Assembly (NCBI RefSeq): GCF_037176765.1
Contig: NC_090021.1
Span: 152,281,370-152,345,369 of the forward strand
Direction of reading: 5' to 3'
Length of the DNA stretch: 64,000 nt
From: Anolis sagrei
Lineage: Eukaryota > Chordata > Lepidosauria > Squamata > Anolidae
Position numbers and translations under genes: made by a program. The notes beneath the pieces are model-generated. The model ran no database searches. It was given only the letters and a program-made list of their open reading frames with translations, and was not told the DNA's origin. Below are positions 45,904 to 57,160 of the stretch, piece after piece (the first letter of the stretch is position 1; each line of letters opens with the position of its first letter).

Positions 45904-46114
45904 GCTATATGGTCATGTTCTAGAGGCATTCTCTCCTGACGTTTCGCCTGCATCTATGGCAAGCATCCTCAGAGGTAGTGAGGTCTGACCTCTGAGGATG
46001 CTTGCCATAGATGCAGGCGAAACGTCAGGAGAGAATGCCTCTAGAACATGGTCATATAGCTCAAAAAAACCTACAACAACCCAGTGATTCCGGCCATGAA
46101 AGCCTTCGACAATA
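45904..46114. mobile_element. Palindromic Penelope-derived element with two hammerhead-like cores
   Basis: A 211-bp head-to-head palindrome: the left arm is the reverse of the right. The right arm has CTGAGGA (45992-45998), stem GCTTGC/GCAGGC, GAAAC (46019-46023) and GTC (46024-46026). Perfect 15-bp target duplication CAAACTTCCAAAATG (45889-45903 and 46115-46129). Confidence 0.88.
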
Positions 46115-46669
46115 CAAACTTCCAAAATGTTTCTGAAGGCAGCCCAAACTGTGATTTCAGGGGAGGTATAACCCAGTCTGGCACAAACTGAGTCCGTATT
46201 CTTTGACCTGCCTTTCCATGAACCAGAAGTTCTTTGCCTTGTCTGGAGTAAGTTTCAATCTGTTCAGACTCATCCAATCCATTGGTGACAGCAGACACTA
46301 GATTAGTCCCAAAACAGCTTCGTTGGAGTTTCATGTAGATATTAAAAAATATGGGAGCCAAACTCAAACCCTAGGGAATTCACAGAGCAAGAGACAGTGG
46401 GTGAATAGAAATCCCTCACTGGGAGCTGTAGATTTTCCCAGGAGGCCTGAAACCACTAAAACATTGCCTTCAAGTCCCATCTCAGGGGTGCTCTATAGGA
46501 TGCCATGCTGAGAGGTTTAGCAAAACCAACAGGGACACACTTTTCCTGTCCAGTTTCCAGAAAAGACCATCTATCTAATCAACCAAAGTTTCATTACAGA
46601 GCTAGATGGATAGTAGACATGTAGCCATAAATGGGCCCAACTTACATGACTTTACTTAATCTTCTTTAT

Positions 46670-46745
46670 TTATGAGGAATGGCTCAGGGATTTGGGTATG
46701 TTTAGCTTGGCACAGAGAAGGCTGAGAGGGGACATGATAGAGGTG
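46670..46745 (+). repeat. CR1 fragment
   Basis: 'TGTTTAGCTTGGCACAGAGA' and 'GAGAGGGGACATGATAGA' match the CR1 coding segment. Confidence 0.65.
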
Positions 46746-46821
46746 ATCATCCCAAGTGAAAGGGCCACAAATCACTAGCTCTTCTTTTTTGCCCAAGCAA
46801 TGCAAGGTCGACTTGAATAAC

Positions 46822-47069
46822 TAGGTTCTTGTGGGTTTTTTCGGGCTATAGGGCCATGTTCTAGAGGCATTTCTCCTGACGTTTCACCTGCATCTATGGC
46901 AAGCATCCTCAGAGGTAGTGAGGTGCCAAGCTAAACACCTCACTACCTCTGAGGATGCTTGCCATAGATGCAGGCGAAACGTCAGGAGAAATGCCTCTAG
47001 AACATGGCCCTATAGCCCGAAAAAACCCACAAGAACCTAGTGATTCCAGCCATGAAAGCCTTCGACAAT
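46822..47069. mobile_element. Palindromic Penelope-derived element with two hammerhead-like cores
   Basis: 248 bp; arms invert around CACTACCTCTGAGG. Right arm core CTGAGGA (46949-46955), GAAAC (46976-46980), GTC (46981-46983). Perfect 12-bp duplication GACTTGAATAAC (46810-46821 and 47070-47081). Confidence 0.88.
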
Positions 47070-47087
47070 GACTTGAATAACATTACG

Positions 47088-47462
47088 CTATGCTTCCAAA
47101 CTGTGGTGCTGGAGGAAAGTTCTGAGAGTGCCTTGGACAGCGAGAAGATCCAACCAGTCCATACTTCAGGAAATAAAGCCCAACTGCTCATTGGAGGGAA
47201 GGATAGTAGAAGCAAAGATGAAGTACTTTGGCCACATCATGAGAAGAAAGGAAAGCTTGGAGAAGACAATTATGCTGGGGAAAACGGAAGGAAAAAGGAA
47301 GAGGGGCCAACCAAGGGCAAGATAGATGAATGGTATCCTTGAAGGGACTGGATTGACCTTGAAGGAGCTGGGGGTGGTGACGGCCAACAGGGAGCTCTGG
47401 CGTGGGCTGGTCCATGAGGTCACAAATATTCGGAAACGACTGAACGAATGAACAACAACAAC
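47088..47462 (+). mobile_element. BovB LINE 3' end
   Basis: Encodes 'PWTARRSNQSILQEIKPNC', KYFGHIMRRKESL and KRKRGQPRAR, ending GAACGAATGAACAACAACAA. The frame is disturbed. Confidence 0.88.
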
Positions 47463-48334
47463 ATGCTTCAAAAGGTAGTCCATACGTTTGGCTTAAGGCC
47501 GGCCGATGTCACTTCCTACCAACATGGGTCTGTTATTTGAGCAAAATAGTGGTCCCACTTGTGCAAGGAGTCACACATGTTCGATCTTGTTTTGTTTTTC
47601 CAAGAAAGACATCTTAAAGAGAAAATCGGACTAGAGCTAAAGCTCCATTAACAAGGAGCGGTAGCTACTATTTCACATGATATAATCCCATGTATCATTT
47701 AGTACATTTAAATCTCACCTTTTCTACTTCATAAAGCAACATTGAGAATCCCTGGGTGGCTAAACATGAAGTAGTGTGAGAAGCTAAAGATTACCCCATC
47801 CCTTTCTTTAAAAAATTAATTATACCTGTCAGTTTTTTGCCCAAGCATTTAAAAAATGGGCATGGCTACACTTAGGTTTTGCAGACTTAACATCTCGGAA
47901 TTTGTTATACAGGAAGAAGCATCCAACTGCTTGCCGAAAGAACTGCAGAAAAAATATTGGGTGCTTTTGTTCCTTGTACAGCAAGACACCCAGGATGTTC
48001 AGCACAGGACATGTTCAGTATGTACAATGGCAAGCTGGCATGTTACAGTGCTAAGTAGGGATCAGTAGAGTATCTGTCAGGGTGTCCTTTTAGTTAAAGC
48101 TCTCTGTGAAGCACCCAGTCTATTAAGGTCATGGTTCTTCTTAGAAGGCGTGAGTGGAGAAGCTCCGTCATCAAGCTGTGCTGGTCGTGCCCAGATCAGG
48201 CTACTTTTTTCCAGCACTCCTGGTAGCTGGTACACAACCATTAAAGCTGGTGCTGACAGTGATAGGAACTAATCAAAAACTTAGAAACTTTCTATTGGAG
48301 AGAGGCAGGTTAATTAGGCACACACACATATATA
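47463..48334. other. Unassigned intergenic sequence
   Basis: No exon-like stretch or repeat end recognised. Confidence 0.3.
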
Positions 48335-48668
48335 TGGAAAAGGTTTCCCTTAAAATTAAGTCCAGTCGTGTCCGACTCTGGGGGAGGGGGGGGTGCTCAT
48401 CTCCATTTCTAAGCAGAAGAGAAAGCTTTGTCCATAGACAGCTCCAAGGTAATGTGGCCAGCATGACTGCATGGAGTGCTGTTACCTTCCTGCCAAAGCA
48501 GTACCTATTGATCTACTCATATTTGTATGTTTTCAAACTACTAGGTTGGCAGAAGCTGAGGCTAACAGCGGAAGCTCACCCTACTCCCCGGATTTGAACT
48601 GCCAACCTTTCAGTCAACAAGTTCAGCAGCTCAGTAGTTTAATCTGCTGCACCACCAGGGGCCCCCAT
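48335..48668 (-). mobile_element. Sauria-type SINE, full length
   Basis: Reverse of GGGGCCCCTGGTGG-type tRNA head, B box GGCAGTTCAAATCC, body and BovB-like tail GTCGGACACGACTGGAC. Confidence 0.88.
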
Positions 48669-48825
48669 CAGAAACTGGATTAGACTAAACCATTTAGGAC
48701 ACACACACACACACACACATCCCCTAAATGGTTTAACTTAAATTTATCTATTTGATTTATATGTCAGTTTTTTCTCAGAGTCATATTCAAGCCAGCTTCC
48801 AAAGACACACACACACACACACATA

Positions 48826-49137
48826 CAGGCCCGTAGCCAGGATTTAATTTTGGGGGGAGCTGAATTTTTTTCGGGGGGGGGGGGTCGGGGGGGGGTGAGT
48901 TTCGGGGGGGGGGGGCTGAGTCTGAGTGAAAGAGGGTCTAGCCTAGCAAACCTTTTGTATTATTACCCCAATACCCCCATGCATATGGGATATATTGAGT
49001 ATGGTGATCAGATCATGATATGAATAAACATAACAGTTTAAATAATGCACCAGTAAGGCCTTTTCGCGAACCACCATGAGAATTTCGGAGGGGGCTGAAG
49101 CCCCTCAAGCCCCCCCCCCCCCCCGGCTACATGCCTG
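48826..49137. mobile_element. hAT MITE (CAGGCCCGTAGCC family) in a CA repeat
   Basis: Ends CAGGCCCGTAGCCAGG and GGCTACATGCCTG; inserted into a (CA)n run, flanks CACACATA/CACACACA. Confidence 0.88.
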
Positions 49138-50221
49138 CACACACACATATATATATCACTTCTTAAAATATTTTAAATCATTAAAAAGTTCTAAAAGATA
49201 GCTTCACACCCAAATAGCTTCACACCCAATTTTAATTTCAGAAATAAATTACCATTTAGGTTATGAATTAGTTAAAGAACAAACAATCCTGCATTTCCAA
49301 GCAGGTTCTCTTGGATTTATGAAAAACTGCTGCTCGCTTTTTTGCTAGTCTCTTGTGGTACGGGAACTGCAATGTTTACAGCAATAGATTCAATTCAAAC
49401 GCAATGGGCTATGGGAATCTTGATTGATTTCTGGTCATAATTAGAGAATGCTAGATCCCAAGATTGAAAGATTGGAAACCATTTGGGGATCCATGGGCAA
49501 ATCAGTAAGCTAAACAAGGTGGGAGGCAGCTAAGGAGATGTGATCGTAAAGGAAAGCAGGAGAAAGTCTTGTGAAGGGAAATGCTCTTTTTGGGACTTTA
49601 TCCATAATCAGATTCATGGCTTTTTGCCTTTTGCAGACAGAGCTGTGAAGAATTCTCACAAAATGCCTCTTTCTTAGCAAAACAATGTCAAGAGGCTGTG
49701 GACATTCTGGCCTCCAACAAAAAAACATAATCAAAAACACAGGTATGAAGTATGGCAATGCCTCAATGGCCAGGCTGTTTGTGTGTAGTGGCTCACCACT
49801 GGCATCAGAACATTTCTGTATAACTCTTCCAGCCACCCACCTACAATTGCAATGGGTAGGGGAGGCATGATAGATGTTTTCTCATGTGTTACTGTGGTCT
49901 TCTGTAAACAAAACATTCCCTGTGTAGTTATTTAAAAGGGTCTGGATGGGGTAGCTGAGCTTATATCCCTGGGCAAGTATTTGATTGCCTTTATGTCCTC
50001 TTTCTCTGGCATGCCACAATATTTTCATTAAAAGCAATCTTTGGTTTCAGAATAAACCTACCAGTGCCGTGGAGTGGGATATTTCATTATGAAACTATCA
50101 ACATCTGTTGTTGTAAAGTAACTGGAAATACAGTAGAATTCAAATGCCAGCACCTATATCCCACAAGGATTGGCTGTAACAGGATTACCTGTAATGAGGG
50201 AAAGTGCTCCTCATTAATTCT
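49138..50221. other. Unassigned intergenic sequence
   Basis: No gene or repeat end recognised. Confidence 0.3.
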
Positions 50222-50445
50222 TCATTCTTCTGCCAACCTAGCAGTTCAAAAACATGCAAATGTGAGTAGATCAATAGGTACCGCTCCAGCGGGAAGGTAA
50301 CGGCGCTCCATGCAGTCATGTCAGCCACATGACCTTGGAGGTGTCTACGGCCAACGCCGGCTCTTTGGCTTAGAAATGGAGATGAGCACCAACCCCCAGA
50401 GTCGGACACGACTGGGCTTAATGTCAGGGGAAAACCTTTACCTAA
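50222..50445 (+). mobile_element. Sauria-type SINE, 5'-truncated
   Basis: Starts at TCTGCCAACCTAGCAGTTC and runs to the BovB-like tail GTCGGACACGACTGGGC...AAAACCTTTACCTAAT; the tRNA head is missing. Confidence 0.88.
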
Positions 50446-50752
50446 TTCTCCATTATCACTTTGTAGATGTCATGGCAAAAGTTGGGAAAGCAGCTCACTC
50501 AAAATTGTCTTTAGCTTACGAAAAAGGTACTAAGGACACTTTGGGAACTGCAAGGAAATGTCACTTCGCTTCCTAATTACAGAAAGATACAGAAAGCAGA
50601 AGGCAAATCTGCATGGCGTTTTATGAAAATTGCACAAAAATTGTCAACTTATGCTAGCCATTGTTGAATAGATCACATATTTGTAATGCATTACTTGTCA
50701 AATTCAAATATCTTTTTAAAAAATGGGGATCAAGGAAAGTCGGCACATATAC

Positions 50753-50885
50753 CGTATATTTCGGCATATAAGACGACTGGGCGTATAAGACGACCCCCAA
50801 CTTTTCCAATTAAAATATAGAGTTTGGGATATACTTGCCGTATAAGACCACCCCTCTTCCATCGCACACCGAATAAAAATAAAAA
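50753..50885. repeat. DNA-transposon-like repeat end (CATATAAGACGAC)
   Basis: CCGTATATTTCGGCATATAA and GGGCGTATAAGACGACCCCC, the reverse of the right end of 24160-24846. A further degenerate piece is at 53575-53655. Confidence 0.55.
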
Positions 50886-50979
50886 ATAAAAACATCAGAT
50901 TTGATTTCTATAAATTTCTATCTTACCTTGCCTAGGGTGAGACCAGAGCTGGGTCCAATGTCCTTTCCCCAACAACAAC

Positions 50980-51235
50980 AATAATGGAAACCTAGAATTG
51001 GAAGGGACTCCAATGGCCATCCAGTCTAACCCTAATTCTGCCAGACAGAAACACATGTCCAAGCCCTCCCGACAGGTGGCCATCCTGTTCTACTTAATAA
51101 CAGAAATAATAATAACAATAATAATAGAACCTTAGTGTTGGAAGGGACCTCAATGACCATTCAGTCCAACCCCATTCCTGCCAGGCAGGAAGACACAATG
51201 CAAGCCCCCCCAACAGGTGGCCATCCAGTTCTAGT
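50980..51235 (-). repeat. Two CR1 3'-end fragments
   Basis: Both read, in reverse, as the CR1 end 'TGGCCATTGGAGTCCCTTCC' and related; (AAT)n runs separate them. Confidence 0.65.
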
Positions 51236-51481
51236 TATCATATATACTCGAATATAAGCTGACCCGAATATAAGCCGAGGCACCTAATTTTACCACCAAA
51301 AACTGGGGAAACGTATTGACTCGAGTATAATTCAGGGGAGGGAAATGCAGCAGATACTGGTAAACTGAGGGGACAGAAGTTGCCTTAAAGCCACCCAACA
51401 CTTGAGAAGATTTTGCACTGCAGCCAGGTATTTCCAAGGTCTTGCCCAAAGGGCTTGATGAATATACCCTTTTTGAGATGG
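51236..51481. repeat. TATACTCGAATATAAG repeat and unassigned sequence
   Basis: 'ATATACTCGAATATAAGCTG' and 'GACTCGAGTATAA' are in opposite orientation about 80 bases apart; the family is not identified. Confidence 0.4.
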
Positions 51482-51489
51482 ATCTAAAT

Positions 51490-52133
51490 CAGGCATGGGC
51501 AAACTGTAGCCCTCCAGGTGCTTTGGACTTCAACTCCCACAATTCCTAACAGTCAGTATTTGAGAACACAGAAATGCTGGACCACTCTCACAACCACCAT
51601 GTCAGACTCCACAGAAAAGCCATTGAAATCCACAAGCATGTGGACAATTTCAACAGAAAGGAAGACACCATGAAAATGAACAAAATCTGGCTACCAGTAT
51701 TTAAAAAACCCCTCTAAAATCAGGACAGTAAATAAAAAACAAAACTCAAAAAGCAGGGGAAATTCAGACAATACAAAATCAGGACCAGCTAACACCTCCC
51801 AACAAAGAATCCCCCCAGGCAGGAAGCAGCCAGGCTTTGAAGCTGCAAGGCCATTCAATGCTAATCAACAACATTCCCACGTGGCAACATTCCCACTTGC
51901 CTCAAGCAGACAAGAGTTCTTTCTCCCACCCTGGACTTTCCACAGATATATTGCCAAGTTTCCAACAGACCTCACAACCTCCGAGGAGGCCTGCCATAGA
52001 TCTGGACAAAACATCAGGAGAGGAAACTTCTGGAACATGGCTATACAGTCTGGAAAACTCACAGCAACCCAGCCAGTAGGCTGTTAGGAATTGTGGGAGT
52101 TGAAATCCAGAACACCTGGAGGGCCAAAGCCTG
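51490..52133. mobile_element. hAT MITE split by a Penelope-like 3' end
   Basis: Ends CAGGCATGGGCAAACTG and GGCCAAAGCCTG with a perfect ATCTAAAT duplication (51482-51489 and 52134-52141). The host palindrome (CAACTCCCACAATTCCTAAC and its reverse) is parted by about 51553-52080, the 3' part of an older Penelope subfamily (GAAATCCACAAGCATGTGG, CTTTCCACAGATATATTG); its hammerhead-like region is degraded. Confidence 0.85.
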
Positions 52134-52141
52134 ATCTAAAT

Positions 52142-52620
52142 GCAACTTTTGGAATGTGTCCAGAGGAGAGCGATTAAAATGATCAAGGGTCTGGAGAACA
52201 AGCCCTATGAGGAGCAGCTTAAGGAGCTGGGCATGTTTAGCCAAGAAGAAGAGAAGGCTGAGAGGAGATATGATAGCCATGTATAAATATGTGAGAGGAA
52301 GCCACAGGGAGGAGGGAGCAAGCTTGTTTTCTGCTTCCTTGGAGACTAGGACGCAATGGAACAATGGCTTCAATCTACAAGAGAGGAGATTCCATCTGAA
52401 CATGAGGAAGAACTTCCTGATTGTGAGAGCCGTTCAGCAGTGGAACTCTCTGCCCCAGAGTGTGGTGGAGGCTCCTTCTTTGAAAGCTTTTAAGCAGAGG
52501 CTGGATGGCCATCTGTCAGGGGTGATTTGAATGCAATATTCCTGCTTCTTGGCAGAATGGGGTTGGACTGGATGGCCCAGGAGGTCTCTTCCAACTCTTT
52601 GATTCTATGATTCTATGTGT
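52142..52620 (+). repeat. CR1 LINE 3' end
   Basis: Encodes [20 protein letters not shown] and [10 protein letters not shown] and ends GATTCTATGATTCTATG, the CR1 octamer repeat. Confidence 0.9.
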
Positions 52621-52849
52621 TCATGATTTTCCCACTTAATACACACATTGTTGGCATGGCTGGAAATGAGTTAATTTCTCCTGCTATTAAAGAAAACATG
52701 TTCTGGATATGTCTCAAAAGCTAAACTTTCTTAGAACATTTCTGTTATTTTTCCAGATGTATATCTGGTGATGTGAGTTTGTGCTCAACAGAACTGAACC
52801 TTTTGTGTTTTTCTACAGTACTATTGATGTACCCTGAAGAAATGTAGGA

Positions 52850-53660
52850 TGCTTCTCTACCAGGCATGGGCATACTTTGCCTATGCCTGGTGTTAGGAAT
52901 TGTGAGAGTTGAAATTAAAAACAATCTGATAGAAAACTGGGACTTGTAGTTTGGTATGGTACTGGCTCTCTTAAACAGGGAAGGCTAAGGAGGGCATTCC
53001 CCTTTAAGACTAGCTCGCCCCTCTCACTGGCGATTCCCCTTTAAGACAAGCTCGCCTTTGCAGAGGCTACCTAGCTCTTGGCTGCAGAAATGAAACAAAA
53101 CGGGGGAAAGAGACCTTTTTCTTCCTCCCTTTGCAGGCTCTTTAAAACTTTTAAAACTTAGCTGCTGAAAGAAAGGAGAAGCTGAGCAAAGAGAAAGGAA
53201 AGAAACCCCAAAGAGGGGAGATGGATCAGGAGAAAGAGGCCTGAGCTGGTCGGAAATGGGAGGCTTTGCTGCTTGGGGGGGGGGGGGGGTGTGGAGGGCA
53301 GCCTCTTCTGCCCTTTTTTCCTCCAGGAGGAGGACGAGGAGGAGCAGGAGCAGGAGCAGAAGCGGCAGGCCTGCCGAGGGTGGTGGCCAGCTGAGCTTGT
53401 GCAGGGGCAAGAGCAGCAGGCTGCGCTGCTTGGGGATGGGAGGGGGGAGGAGGAGGATCGGCAGGTCTGCCGGGAGTGCTGGCCAGCTGAGCTGCGAGAC
53501 CAGCAGGCTCCCTTTGGCCTCTCATGGCTGCTCGCGTCCCTCGCTCTCGGCATCCTCAAGTGGTGGAACTTATAGCCGGCACACAAGACGACCCCCCCAC
53601 TTTTAAGATGACTTTCTTGGCTTAGAAAGTCGTCTAGTATGCCGGTTTTTACGGTAGTTT
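52850..53660. other. GC-rich block between repeat fragments
   Basis: After a hAT-like piece (TAGGAATTGTGAGAGTTG) there is a CpG-bearing, GC-rich block at about 53240-53570 with an internal duplication: GCAGGCCTGCCGAGGG then GTGGCCAGCTGAGCT recurs as GCAGGTCTGCCGGGAG, CTGGCCAGCTGAGCT. Long frames there on both strands are Pro/Arg or Glu/Gln-rich and reflect composition. It ends in the CGTCTAGTATGCCGG repeat piece. Confidence 0.4.
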
Positions 53661-53761
53661 TCTTGATTTGCTCTTCTTCAGCTTTTGCCAGCCATGGATG
53701 AAACATGTACATTCAATATTTTTTGTGTGATTTGTTAGTCATCTAGGGCTCTTATAGTCAT

Positions 53762-53935
53762 CTACGGGCTGCGGTGGTGCAACAGGTTAAACTGTTGAGC
53801 TGCCTAACTTGCTAGTCCCAAATCCTGCCAACCTAGCAGTTCAAAAACATGCAAATGTGAGATCACTTTCCTCGATGGGAAAGTAAACAGCGCTCCATGC
53901 AGTCATGCCGGCCACATGACCTAGACTTCATTTTG
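53762..53935 (+). mobile_element. Sauria-type SINE, interrupted
   Basis: tRNA head GGGCTGCGGTGGTGCAACAG, shortened middle and GGCCACATGACCTAGACT; the tail is lost. Confidence 0.8.
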
Positions 53936-55333
53936 GTTTGCTTCTCCATAGTGCTAATGGGTTAGGTGCTCTTGGTTCCACTCCTCAGCTGAGATCTCTC
54001 TGGCTTGGTTGGACCTACTGGTAGTTACACTACTGCCAGCATTGCTCTCAGCAGCCTTGGAGCAGTTAAGCCCACCACCACGACAAGGTGGCACCCATCG
54101 GGGGTGGGGGGGGGGGTGGCAGCGGTGGGATGATGATGATGAGGATGATGATTATTATTATATAGGCCTATGGAACTCCACAGAACTCTTTGAAATTTAA
54201 GGTCAAGGATCATGATATGTATCTTTCTTGATCCTATTACATTCTTTCCCACACCCACAACTGTGTAGCTGCTTAATATCACATTATGTCACGTCTGAAA
54301 ACGTGGACTGATGTTAATGAAAGGTCATGCCAAAATGAAAACCACTTAAAGGTGCTGCTTGATTCCTTTTCTAAATCCCCTCTCTTCTCCCTTTTTTTTT
54401 TGCTGCAACAGACTAACACGGTTACTTCTTTGGAGAACTTACATTAGACTGATTCTTGTTTATATGTACACTTGATACCCCATCTGTGCCACATGCAATT
54501 ATTATCTGTGTAAGATGCTTGAACAATCCATAGTGGATTAGACACAATTTCCAGATAGCATAATGAGATGTACACACACCTCTCCCAAGAGTGGAAAACA
54601 GTATGGTACTGCTGAAGTTTCCAATTCAGTTTATGAAATTGTTAACACCTCTAATCACAAATAAATTGTGTAGTGATGCAATTTTTCTTCATATTAAACA
54701 ATAATAATCCCAGACTTTGTATGACCAAAGCCAGGACAATGAGTCAAGAATCAAAACGAGAAATTATAAATAAGGAGCACGACAGCAATTGCAACCCAGT
54801 GATGTTCTGTGGAAGAGGGGCTTTGTCACCAGAGAAGATAGCTCTCCACTTTACCTGACAAACATGATTGTTGCACTTACACTGATAGCATACAGCACAC
54901 ACTTGCGTCATGGAAAATATGTGTGCACTTTTCAGGGAGCTCTCCCAACTCTTGGGCTATTATAGTGGTTGGAAACACAAACATGCTTTGATCTTCATGA
55001 CCAAACATTGCCATAATTTTTGTACAAACTGTATACTAATGCTATGCACATACCAGGGTTGTTCTGCTTATTTTGACAACACTTGTGCTTATCTGTATTA
55101 CAAACACAATAAGCTAAGGGTGCTTTTAAGTTCCAATTCTACCAAGGCAGTATTCAGCAGATGGGATGTTGTGGCTAAAAAAGCAGAATGAAGTTCTGAC
55201 ACAGAGGATTGCTGGCAGGAAACAAAGCTGTAATCCCTAGTCTCATCACATGGCCAGATTTAAGCTTAATAGCATTACCTTATGACAAGCAGTGTCAGTT
55301 ACTGGTGAGCTGCTGGGTAATGAAACATCTGCT

Positions 55334-55376
<43 letters not shown>

Positions 55377-55660
55377 ATTGGTATTTTCATATTATTTGTT
55401 GGTATTTTGTTTCTCTTGGACACCTCTGGGTTATTGTTTTGCTCAGTATAAATTCTTCCATGACCTTTGTGTACTATACATTGTGCAGCTGTCCACACCA
55501 GTGCTTAAGAAATTCTGGATCATGCACCACAGATTAATGATATTGTGTACAAAGGAATCTATTTACCATCATGAAAGGAACATTCCATTTTATCTAAATC
55601 ATGCCATTTCCCCCTTTTGGGGAATGTAAATCTACAGTATTTGGAGGTTTTCTTGCTAAA
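53936..55660. other. Unassigned intergenic sequence with microsatellites
   Basis: ATG/ATTATT runs at 54129-54162, and (TA)n at 55337-55372. No exon-like stretch recognised. Confidence 0.35.
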
Positions 55661-55668
55661 ATCTATTC

Positions 55669-56464
55669 CAGTGTTTCTCAGCCTTCCGAATGCCGCAACC
55701 CCTTAATACAGTTACTCGTGTTGTGGCGACCCCCAACCATACAATTATTTTTGTTGCTACTTCATAACTTTTTTTTTGTCGCGTCAGGAGCGACTTGAGA
55801 AACTGCAGAAGCGACTTCATAACTGTAATTTTGCTATTGTTATGAATTGTTATGTAAATATCCGATATGCAGGATGTATTTTCATTCACTGGACCAAATT
55901 TGGCCAAATACCCAATACACTCAAATCTGAATACTGGTGGGGTTGAGGGGAGTGATTGATTTTGTCATTTGGGAGTTGTAGTTGCTGGGATTTATAGTTA
56001 GTTAACCTACAATCAAAGAACACTCTGAAATCCACCAATGATGGGATTGAACCAAACTTGGCACACAGAACTCCCATGATCAACAGAAAATACTGGAAGG
56101 GTTTGGTGGGCATTGAGCTTGAGTTTTGGATTTGTAGTTCACCTACGTCCAGAGAGCACTGTGGACTCAAACAATGATGGATCTGGACCAAACTTGGCAC
56201 AAATACTAAATTTGAACGCTGTGAGGAGTTTGGAAAAAATAGATCTTGACATTTGGGAGTTGTAGTTGCTGGGATTTATAGTTCACCCACAATCAAAGAG
56301 CATTCTGAACCCCACCAAAGATAGAATTGGGCCAAACTTCCCACACAGAACCCCCATGACAAACAGAAAATAATGTGTTTTCTGATGGTCTTTGGTGACC
56401 TCTCTGACACCCCCTTGTGATCCCCCCCCCCCCGGGGTCCTGACCCCCAGGTTGAGAAACGCTG
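55669..56464. mobile_element. hAT MITE (CAGTGTTTCTCA family), full length
   Basis: Ends CAGTGTTTCTCAGCCTTCC and GGTTGAGAAACGCTG; perfect ATCTATTC duplication (55661-55668 and 56465-56472). A tiny SINE lies within it. Confidence 0.95.
55769..55812 (-). mobile_element. Severely 5'-truncated tRNA-SINE, about 43 bp
   Basis: Only the SINE tail (TTTTTGTCGCGTCAGGAGCG, ACTTGAGAAACTGC) is present. CTACTTCATAAC precedes and CGACTTCATAAC follows, so it was a real target-primed insertion and not a deletion product. Confidence 0.75.
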
Positions 56465-56717
56465 ATCTATTCAAAGGAAGCATAGTCCAACACCTCAAAC
56501 CACTACACAACACTGATTCATCTGCATCTTAGAGCTTTCTGTGTGTACATGAATGATATAACATATAATAGCTAGACAATTCTGGTTGTTTTCTTTATTT
56601 TTCCTTAGATACAATAAAGGTAAGAATTCAGTGCCAGAAGTCAACTGACCGTAAATAAGCTATACAAATGCTTTTCACCCCATAAGGTCAATTAATCAAT
56701 CAACAAACTTTATTTAT

Positions 56718-56952
56718 GGGTTGTTGTAGGTTTTTTGGGCTATATGGCCATGTTCTAGAAGCATTCTCTCCTGACGTTTCGCCTGCATCTATGGCAATCA
56801 TCCTCAGAGGTTGTGAGGTTCTCACAACCTCTGAGGATGCTTGCCATAGATGCAGGCAAAACGTCAGAAGAGAATGCTCCTAGAACATGGCCATATAGCC
56901 TGAAAAATCTACAACAACTCAGTGATTCCAGCCATGAAAGCCTCTGACAATG
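56718..56952. mobile_element. Palindromic Penelope-derived element with hammerhead-like cores
   Basis: 235 bp, head to head around GAGGTTCTCACAACCTC; plus-arm CTGAGGA near 56831 with CAAAAC in place of GAAAC; minus arm keeps GAAAC. Perfect 14-bp duplication CAAACTTTATTTAT (56704-56717 and 56953-56966); target is an L2-like tail. Confidence 0.88.
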
Positions 56953-56966
56953 CAAACTTTATTTAT

Positions 56967-57160
56967 ATCCCATCCCATCTCCCCATGGGGACTCAGGGTG
57001 GCTTACAACATGAAGGCAGCCATTCAATGCCTCAAAAATAATAAGTAATAAACTGAACAATAAATAAACAAAATAAAACAAATTATAATAAAACCCAATC
57101 AAACACTGAAATATTAAAAGGTACTTTTTAGGGCTTCTTTAGTAATAACTACTGAACCTT
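56967..57160 (-). repeat. L2-like LINE 3' end
   Basis: Reverse of the usual tail: TTTATATCCCATCCCATCTC and GGTGGCTTACAACATG. Confidence 0.6.

Noticed and set aside
53158-53712. Long Pro/Ser/Ala-rich minus-strand and Glu/Arg-rich plus-strand frames
   Set aside because: Both follow from the GC-rich, purine-skewed block; no splice signals or conserved pattern.
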